Assembly (NCBI GenBank): GCA_964484385.1
Contig: CAZAFV010000008.1
Span: 10,144 to 74,143 of the forward strand
DNA length: 64,000 nucleotides
Source of the DNA: Poriferisodalis sp964484385
GTDB taxonomy: Bacteria; Actinomycetota; Acidimicrobiia; Acidimicrobiales; Poriferisodalaceae
Direction: 5' to 3'
Position 1 is the stretch's first letter; each line of letters begins with the position of its first letter. Both the position numbers and the translations under genes were made by a program. The notes under the pieces were generated by a model, which searched no databases, was not told the origin of the DNA, and saw only the letters and a list, made by a program, of their open reading frames with translations. Below are positions 58,640 through 64,000 of the stretch, in pieces.

Positions 58640-59624
58640 CTTCAGAACCCGGCCGGGTTCGACGCTCTGCTTCCTTGAGCGCTCCGACGTCGAGTTCTAT
58701 AGCGCGGACCCGGCGCAATGTTCGCTCTGCGATGACGCGGTTGGCGCGCAGCAGGTCGGCCAGGACGCCGAGCATCACGAGCTGCATGGCCACGAGCAGC
58801 GCGACGGCGCCGATGATGAGCGACTGCACATGACCTGAGCCGTCCGAGGTCACCAGGAACCACCCGAAGCGGGCGAACAAGAAGATGCCGACCGCGGCAA
58901 ACAGTGCCGCGGGCACGGCGAAGACCCGCAACGGTTCGTGCATCGCATAGACGCGAGCGATGGTGCCTGCCGCCCTGCGCACGTACTGGCGCTTGGACTT
59001 GAACAAGCGCGACGGCCGGGTGGTGGGATTCACTCGCACTGGCACATCGGTGACCGCTAGGTCCGACTTGCCAGCCTGGATCACCGTCTCGAGCGTGTAG
59101 GTGAACCGTGACACGACGTTCGCCGCGAGCGCAGCCTCCCGGCTGTAGGCCCGGAACCCCGAAGTGACATCGGCAACGTCGGTCGCCGATGCCTGGCGAA
59201 CCGTCCACGAGCCCAGCCGCTGCAGCCGCTTCTTCAGCGGCGAGAACTCGGGATGGTTGCGAATGTCCCGCGAGCCGATCACCAGGTCGGCACGGCCGGC
59301 CACGATCGGCTCGGTCAGCTTGCTGATGTCGCCCGCGTCGTATTGGTTGTCGCCGTCGGTGTTCACGATCACGTCGGCGCCCATGCGCAGTGCGGCATCG
59401 ATGCCGCTGGCGAAGGCCACGGCGAGCCCCTTGTTCTGCGTGAGGCTGACGACTGCGTCGGCGCCGTGATTCCGAGCTACCTTCACCGTGTCGTCGGTGG
59501 AGCCATCATCGATGACCAGCCACAGCACCTCGCTGAAGCCGTCCACTTGGCGCGGCAGGGCGCTCAGTGTTGTTCCCAGTGTCTCCGCCTCGTTGAGGCA
59601 GGGGATCTGGATGATCAACCGCAC
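58629..59624 (-). CDS. Polyprenyl-phosphate-type GT2 glycosyltransferase
   Basis: A 331-aa membrane-associated GT-A glycosyltransferase. It has LIIQIPCLNEAETL, LWLVIDDGSTDDT, QNKGLAVAFASGID, VNTDGDNQYDAGDI (DxD-type metal site), VTSGFRAYSR and, at the C-terminus, two TM helices (about residues 235-256 and 264-290). This is the DPM1/GtrB-like layout that loads a sugar on undecaprenyl phosphate. The donor is unknown. Its 3' end overlaps that of the carboxylase gene by 11 bp. A short helical tail after the TMs may be a coiled coil (LDVGALKEAERR). Confidence 0.88.
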   Translation of the reverse strand: MRLIIQIPCLNEAETLGTTLSALPRQVDGFSEVLWLVIDDGSTDDTVKVARNHGADAVVSLTQNKGLAVAFASGIDAALRMGADVIVNTDGDNQYDAGDISKLTEPIVAGRADLVIGSRDIRNHPEFSPLKKRLQRLGSWTVRQASATDVADVTSGFRAYSREAALAANVVSRFTYTLETVIQAGKSDLAVTDVPVRVNPTTRPSRLFKSKRQYVRRAAGTIARVYAMHEPLRVFAVPAALFAAVGIFLFARFGWFLVTSDGSGHVQSLIIGAVALLVAMQLVMLGVLADLLRANRVIAERTLRRVRAIELDVGALKEAERRTRPGSEATR

Positions 59625-59696
59625 CCGCCCATTGTGTCGGGTAGACCCGACACAAGAGAACTCAGCGTCGGGCGCGCCCGCTGCGGAGGCGACAGG

Positions 59697-60482
59697 TCAG
59701 TCGACGTTGAGGCGGCCGAGGCGTACGGTGGCGAGGGCGAGGCTGACGGCTGAGACGCAGGCCAGCACGACGACTGCGGTAACGAGCCCGTAGGTGGTGA
59801 AGCCGAGATCGATGTCGGCGATTCGCGCCAGCACCGAACGGGCGTAGCCGCGCAGCGACAGGCGCTCGGCAAAGTCGCCAAGGCCCACCGCCAGGCCCTC
59901 CCACAGCAGCACGTAGGCGATCCCCCACAGAACGGCCTTGCGGAACAGCAAGCCCAGCAGGACGAACAGGCACGAATAGGCGACGGTCCCCAGCGCCGCA
60001 GCGGCCAGCGCGCCCAGAGCGACGCCGCCTGAGTCTGCAACAAAGTCGGTCGCGAGCCAGCCGCCCAACGCGGTCGGTATGACGCACAGCGGCAGCGAAA
60101 CCGTGACGGCTGCCGCAGCAGCAGCCACCACCAGCGGGGCACGGCCCATGGGGCGCAGCCACAGGTACACGAGCGTGCCGTCATCGCGGACATCGCCCAG
60201 CGAGGCTGCGGCGAACACCAGCGAGACGATGGGAACGATGATGATCAGGCCGAAACCGTCGGCATAGCTGGCGCCGTCGTACAGCGCCCCTTCATTGGCG
60301 GGGGCGCCGCCATTCGTGGAGTTGCCCACCACCCAGCCGACCACCACCATGATGGCCCCGAGCGCGCCGAGCGCCGCCAGGCGACCGACGGAGACGATCT
60401 GGCGAATGAGTACGCGGTAGCACAGGGCCGTCGCCCGTACAGCGCCGACACGGCGCGGCTGCGAGTCGAGCGCGGCGCTCAT
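59697..60482 (-). CDS. ABC-2-type transporter permease (second pair)
   Basis: A 261-aa permease with about six TM helices. Between TM2 and TM3 lies the loop AAASLGDVRDDGTLVYLWLRPMGR, the coupling-helix-like stretch seen in ABC-2 permeases (the RxxGTL/YLxSxP pattern). It is the last gene of a four-gene operon: its ATG overlaps the stop of the preceding ATPase gene by 4 bp. Substrate unknown; export of a lipid, drug or envelope component are all possible. Confidence 0.85.
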   Translation of the reverse strand: MSAALDSQPRRVGAVRATALCYRVLIRQIVSVGRLAALGALGAIMVVVGWVVGNSTNGGAPANEGALYDGASYADGFGLIIIVPIVSLVFAAASLGDVRDDGTLVYLWLRPMGRAPLVVAAAAAAVTVSLPLCVIPTALGGWLATDFVADSGGVALGALAAAALGTVAYSCLFVLLGLLFRKAVLWGIAYVLLWEGLAVGLGDFAERLSLRGYARSVLARIADIDLGFTTYGLVTAVVVLACVSAVSLALATVRLGRLNVD

Positions 60483-61486
60483 CGTCGTTCCACCAAGTAG
60501 CGGAAGACCGATTCGAGGTCTTCGTCGAGCGGGATGACCTCACGCAGCCGGGCGCCCAGGTCCTTCGCCAGCGGCGCGATCTCGCGTCCCAGGCGGTCCA
60601 CCTCCAGCGTGTCCGCCACCACCACATCTCCGTCGATGTGCACCCCCACCACCGTGCCCGAGGTGACCAGCGCTGCGGCGAGATCGCGGGGCCTGTCAGC
60701 CTCGATGCTGATGCGGTGCGGGCGGTCGTCCATCAACTCCCGGAGTTCTCGGTAATCACCGCTGGCGACAAGGCGACCCTGGGCAATCACCAGGATTCGC
60801 GATCCGAGCCGGGCGACTTCCTCGAGCACATGAGACGACACGAGCACACAGCGCCCTTGCGCGCCCAGCTCTTCGAGCAACTCGATCATGCGGCGTCGCT
60901 GAACGGGGTCGAGGCCGTTGAGCGGCTCATCCAGGATCAGCACCTCGGGATCGTGAACGAGCGCGGCTGCCAGCTTCGTGCGCTGCCGCATGCCCTTGGA
61001 ATAGCCCGACACCGGCCGATGATCGTCAGGGTCGAGTTCGACGATGCCCAGAGCGTGTCGCGCAGCCGCTTCGGGGTCGGTCACGCCCTGCGTGGCGGCT
61101 GCTACGACGGTGAATTCGAGCGCGTCAAGCCGGTCGAACAGGGCGTCCTGCTGCGGCGACAGTCCGATCCGGCCTCGCGCATCGCGGTCGCTGCGGGCAT
61201 CGGCTCCCAGCACGCGCACCGTTCCCCGCGATGGCGGGGTGAGCCCGCACATCATGCGGAACAGCGTCGACTTGCCTGCACCGTTGGGCCCCAGCAGTGC
61301 CGTGACACCGGCCCGGACGGCGAAGGTCACGTCGGACACGGCCACCACGTCGCCGAAGAACTTCGACACCCCGTGCACCTCCACCATGCCTGCGGGCGGC
61401 GCAGCCGAGGCAACGGCCGCGGCTCCCGGCTCGTCCGCGGCAACGTCGGGACGGGGAGCAGCGACGGGTCGAGGTCGAGAGCTCAT
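60479..61486 (-). CDS. ABC transporter ATP-binding protein (second pair)
   Basis: A 335-aa ATPase. Walker A GPNGAGKST, a Q-loop in LSPQQDALFDRL, signature VSGYSKGMRQR (as in ABC-2/DrrA-type exporters), Walker B VLILDEPLNGLDP and the switch His in SSHVLEEV. The N-terminus has an extra 35 Pro/Ala-rich residues. A C-terminal domain of about 80 residues (ISIEADRPRDLAAAL) is also typical of drug or lipid exporters. The start ATG 61486 shares one base with the preceding stop (TGATG). Confidence 0.92.
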   Translation of the reverse strand: MSSRPRPVAAPRPDVAADEPGAAAVASAAPPAGMVEVHGVSKFFGDVVAVSDVTFAVRAGVTALLGPNGAGKSTLFRMMCGLTPPSRGTVRVLGADARSDRDARGRIGLSPQQDALFDRLDALEFTVVAAATQGVTDPEAAARHALGIVELDPDDHRPVSGYSKGMRQRTKLAAALVHDPEVLILDEPLNGLDPVQRRRMIELLEELGAQGRCVLVSSHVLEEVARLGSRILVIAQGRLVASGDYRELRELMDDRPHRISIEADRPRDLAAALVTSGTVVGVHIDGDVVVADTLEVDRLGREIAPLAKDLGARLREVIPLDEDLESVFRYLVERR

Positions 61487-62439
61487 CAACCAGCCTCGAT
61501 CCGGCGATAGCGCCACCACACGACCGCCGCTCCGGCTACGACCCAAGCAGCGTTCGCGGCGACGACGAACAACGTGGACAGCTCGCTGATGCGCAGCCCC
61601 GGAGACCCGTCGTCTTCGCCCAATGGCGACGGCGGGCCGACGCCGAAAATCCGATCCTTGAGTGCATCGCCGATCTCGCCCAAGTTGAACGCGTAGATGC
61701 GGGGATCCATCTCGGCCACTTCGACAAGTACGCCGGTGACGAGCTGTGAGCCGAGCAGGAGCAAGATGACGCCGATCACGGCGAATGCCCGCCGATCGGT
61801 CAAGCTCGAGATCGCCAGGCTGGCGGCGGTGATCGTGGCAGCTATGGCGATGCCGGAACCCAGTATTCGCACGAGCACTGTGAGCCAGTCGCCGAGTCCG
61901 TCGGGGCCCGAACCCTCCACGGTGTAGGCGACGAGCAGGAACAGCAGCGGCCCCACGGTGATGACTGCCAGCGTTGCCGTCACTGCGGCTGCCTTCGAGG
62001 CCAGGTAGCTCCACAGACGCAATGGTGTGGACAGGTACATCGACAGCATTCCGTTGCGTCGGTCGGCCACCAGGATCTCGGGCACGACGATCCCGCAGAA
62101 GAAGAACAGCGCCAGCTCGATGAAGCCGTAGTACTGGTGGTACTCGGGCAGGATGTTCTCGGAGATCAAATCGATGTCGAGCACCGTCGCTATGCCGACA
62201 AAAACGATGGCGGGCACCAAGGCGACCACCACAGCCAGCCACGGCAGGAACTTGTGGCGCGCCGGGCGCCCGAAACCGAGCGTGAATCTCACCGACGAGC
62301 CGACCAACGCGCGCATGGCGCCGACGAGTCCGTGTCGGACGCCGGCGTAGGGCCGGTAGCGCTGGTCGAGAATCCGCGCGGCGTCGTCAGCTGCGGGCGC
62401 CCGGTCGGGCGCGTCGGCGGTTCCGGTTGCGTCGTTCAT
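61486..62439 (-). CDS. ABC-2-type transporter permease (first pair)
   Basis: A 317-aa permease with six TM helices. After a polar N-terminus of about 65 residues, TM1 is WLAVVVALVPAIVFVGIATVL. The coupling loop VVPEILVADRRNGMLSMYLSTPL is a clear ABC-2 permease motif. The last TM ends at the C-terminus (WVVAGAAVVWWRYRR). Its start overlaps the stop of the upstream ATPase gene (4 bp), and its stop overlaps the next ATPase start (TGATG). It differs substantially from the permease at 59697, so the two pairs may form one heterotetramer or two exporters. Confidence 0.88.
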   Translation of the reverse strand: MNDATGTADAPDRAPAADDAARILDQRYRPYAGVRHGLVGAMRALVGSSVRFTLGFGRPARHKFLPWLAVVVALVPAIVFVGIATVLDIDLISENILPEYHQYYGFIELALFFFCGIVVPEILVADRRNGMLSMYLSTPLRLWSYLASKAAAVTATLAVITVGPLLFLLVAYTVEGSGPDGLGDWLTVLVRILGSGIAIAATITAASLAISSLTDRRAFAVIGVILLLLGSQLVTGVLVEVAEMDPRIYAFNLGEIGDALKDRIFGVGPPSPLGEDDGSPGLRISELSTLFVVAANAAWVVAGAAVVWWRYRRIEAG

Positions 62440-63383
62440 GTCGCCGACGTCTCAAACAGGTCGGCGAGCGTGCGCTGGCGGGCTTCCAGACGCCGGATGC
62501 GCGCTCCTGCGTCGGCGACGGCATCGCGTGCCCGGTCGCTGAGCTCATCTCGTCCCGCGCCGCCGAGTCGCAGGGTTGTACCCGTGCGCTCCACCTCGAT
62601 GCCGGTACCTCGCAGCGCGCTCTCGACAGCGTCGACCGTCCCTGCAGGTTCGACGATGTCGACCAGTTCCAGCGTGATGCCCTCGCCGTCGCCGACGAGT
62701 TCGGCGATCGGCCCGTGGGCAACGAGCCGCCCCGCGTCGAGGGCGACGATGTGGTCGCAGACCCGCTCGACCTCTTCCAGCAAATGCGACGACAAGACCA
62801 CGCTGACCGAATGCTCGTTGCTGATCTCGCCGATGAGCGTGAGCATCTCGGTGCGCTGCGTGGGGTCGAGCCCCGAGGTGGGCTCGTCCAGCAACACCAA
62901 CTCCGGGTCGGACGCGACGGCCTGCGCCAGCTTGACGCGCTGGCGCTGACCGGTGGACATGGTGCCGAGCGTGCGTGTGCGCTCCTCGCCGAGCCCGACC
63001 AGCCACAGGCTGTCCGATGCCCGGGTGCGGGCCTCGCTGCGGGGCAGGCCGCGTACCTGTGCCAGATGGCGCACGAAATCGACGGCCCGCATCTCGTCGG
63101 GAAGCACGTCGCGCTCGGGGGCGAAGCCCACCTTGGCCCGCAATGCGGCGCCCTCGCTGCGGGGATCAAGCCCCAGCACCGTGGCCGAACCAGAGGTCGG
63201 CGGGCGCAAGCCGAGCAGCGCATTGAGCAGCGTGGTCTTGCCGGCGCCGTTCGCCCCGACGAGTCCGGTCACGCCGGGCCGCATCTGAATGTCGAGCGCG
63301 TCCAGCGCCATCGTTGATCCGAACCGCTGTGTCAACGCTGCCGTAGAGACGAGCACCGTCTCGGCAGCGGCAGCGTCGCTCAC
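62436..63383 (-). CDS. ABC transporter ATP-binding protein (first pair)
   Basis: A 315-aa ATPase that opens the four-gene operon. Walker A GANGAGKTT, Q-loop FAPERDVLP, signature MSTGQRQRVKLAQ (a variant of LSGGQ), Walker B LVLLDEPTSGLDP and SSHLLEEVERVCD. The C-terminal 80 residues form a small accessory domain ending LADLFETSAT. The domain plan is that of DrrA/CcmA-type exporters. ATG 63383 lies 57 bases after the stop of the gene at 63440 on the same strand; coupling with that gene is possible but not shown. Confidence 0.92.
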   Translation of the reverse strand: MSDAAAAETVLVSTAALTQRFGSTMALDALDIQMRPGVTGLVGANGAGKTTLLNALLGLRPPTSGSATVLGLDPRSEGAALRAKVGFAPERDVLPDEMRAVDFVRHLAQVRGLPRSEARTRASDSLWLVGLGEERTRTLGTMSTGQRQRVKLAQAVASDPELVLLDEPTSGLDPTQRTEMLTLIGEISNEHSVSVVLSSHLLEEVERVCDHIVALDAGRLVAHGPIAELVGDGEGITLELVDIVEPAGTVDAVESALRGTGIEVERTGTTLRLGGAGRDELSDRARDAVADAGARIRRLEARQRTLADLFETSAT

Positions 63384-63439
63384 GCGCTCAACCTAGGCGG
63401 ACCCGGTGGCTGCGAGCCGTCAGGTGGTGAGATCGGCAG

Positions 63440-64000
63440 CTAGTGATCCGCTTCGGCAAGACCCGCAACGGCCAGCGCCTTCTGCTTGGCGGCGTCGAGG
63501 TCGTAGTGCTTGCGCGTCACGATGCGCTGGGCATACAGGCCGCCGCCGGCCTGCAAATTGGTCACGAACTTCCAGCCGCCGTAGGAGTCGGCGGTGAGGT
63601 CGCGGATGGTGTGCATCAGGCGTGCCCGGTACTCGCCGTCGACATCGTGGCGGGTGGACATGTACTTGCGGGCCAGCGCGCCGACATCGGGATTCTCGAA
63701 ATCAGCCGGCACCGGCGAGGTCAGCACTGCACCGCCGGCGATGTCGTGGAGGTGGCGCACCATGGCGCTGTAGTTCGCCGCCGCCTGGAACTTGCCGGCG
63801 TTGGTGTAGAGCTCATTGGGGAACGCCGCCCCCTCAGGTCCGATCGAGCAGTGAGCGATGGCCGCTTCCAGCGCCGCCCGGATGAGCGTGGCGTGGATGA
63901 TCAACTCGGAGATCTTCTCCTTGACGTGGCCGATCCCCGCCGTGCCGTTGGCCTCGGCCACGAGCTGGGCCAGCCCGACGAGCTGGTCGGCTTCCTCCAC
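63440..64000 (-). CDS. HpaB/4-hydroxybutyryl-CoA dehydratase-like flavoprotein, C-terminal part (partial)
   Basis: The last 186 residues of a larger protein whose 5' part lies past the right edge. The sequence (LAQLVAEANGTAGIGHVKEKI, ELIIHATLIRAALEAAIAHC, YMSTRHDVDGEYRARLMHTIRDLTA, and SYGGW) matches the C-terminal helical domain shared by 4-hydroxyphenylacetate 3-monooxygenase (HpaB) and 4-hydroxybutyryl-CoA dehydratase/vinylacetyl-CoA isomerase. Which of these it is depends on N-terminal cysteines that are not visible here. The GTG at the edge is probably an internal valine codon. Stop at 63440. Confidence 0.7.
   Translation of the reverse strand: MEEADQLVGLAQLVAEANGTAGIGHVKEKISELIIHATLIRAALEAAIAHCSIGPEGAAFPNELYTNAGKFQAAANYSAMVRHLHDIAGGAVLTSPVPADFENPDVGALARKYMSTRHDVDGEYRARLMHTIRDLTADSYGGWKFVTNLQAGGGLYAQRIVTRKHYDLDAAKQKALAVAGLAEADH

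Noticed and set aside
61487..62242. Upstream extension of the second ABC ATPase
   Set aside because: It overlaps the permease coding region in another frame; the ATPase proper starts at ATG 61486.

Overview
The window is a gene-dense (about 97% coding), high-GC stretch of an actinobacterial chromosome. The best guess is a member of class Acidimicrobiia, at moderate confidence. Support: coenzyme F420 genes (cofD, cofE), a cell-wall-binding-repeat-2 protein, a DUF5719/giant glycosyltransferase pair, a SpoIID protein with 'GYWL' propeller-like repeats, an LpdA-type disulfide-less flavoprotein, an LCP ligase, and frequent GTG starts with ATGA/GTGA overlaps. A 10-N run inside ftsH shows this is a draft or metagenomic assembly. 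I see no tRNA, rRNA, CRISPR array, insertion sequence or prophage. No intergenic stretch exceeds 300 bases; the longest are 2658-2896, 41458-41674 and 52365-52573.

Layout. 0-6.4 kb: a betaine-type ABC binding lipoprotein, an MFS transporter, a 7-TM PQ-loop protein, small membrane and hypothetical proteins, a divergent indole-glycerol-phosphate synthase, and a lipoprotein thioredoxin whose first redox cysteine is encoded by in-frame TGA. 6.4-14 kb: thpR, then a same-strand run of VOC protein, alpha/beta hydrolase, dienelactone hydrolase and acyl-CoA dehydrogenase (a likely small catabolic unit), then a minimal metallopeptidase, an EthD-like protein, a second MFS protein and a crotonase. 14-25.6 kb: a long minus-strand housekeeping block, read manB-like mutase, Trm112-like protein, SIS-domain sugar isomerase, ahcY, comF, hpf, secA, prfB, ftsE, ftsX. 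25.6-27.3 kb: a KamA-like radical SAM protein of mosaic base composition. 27-41.5 kb: a cell-envelope region with a membrane-glycosyltransferase fusion, ftsH, a thioredoxin-like protein, DUF5719, a giant glycosyltransferase, a SpoIID protein and gmd. 41.5-49.8 kb: CWB2 protein coupled to cofD-cofE, then manC-like, a His-rich anchored protein, ugd and LCP. 49.8-56.8 kb: LpdA-like reductase, rhodanese-MoeB fusion with a candidate Rrf2-type operator upstream, sirtuin, a hypothetical protein, pepA and birA. 56.9-64 kb: biotin-dependent carboxylase alpha chain (the likely BirA substrate), a GT2, a four-gene ABC operon, and the C-terminal part of an HpaB/4-hydroxybutyryl-CoA dehydratase-like enzyme cut by the window edge.

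The most striking observation is the thioredoxin-like lipoprotein at 5265-6341. A single in-frame TGA replaces the first cysteine of its W-C-x-x-C active site. The frame stays open through the rest of the thioredoxin fold, and a stable hairpin starts immediately after the TGA. This is the pattern of a bacterial selenoprotein (UxxC) with a SECIS element. It cannot be confirmed here because no selA/selB/selC/selD gene lies in the window.
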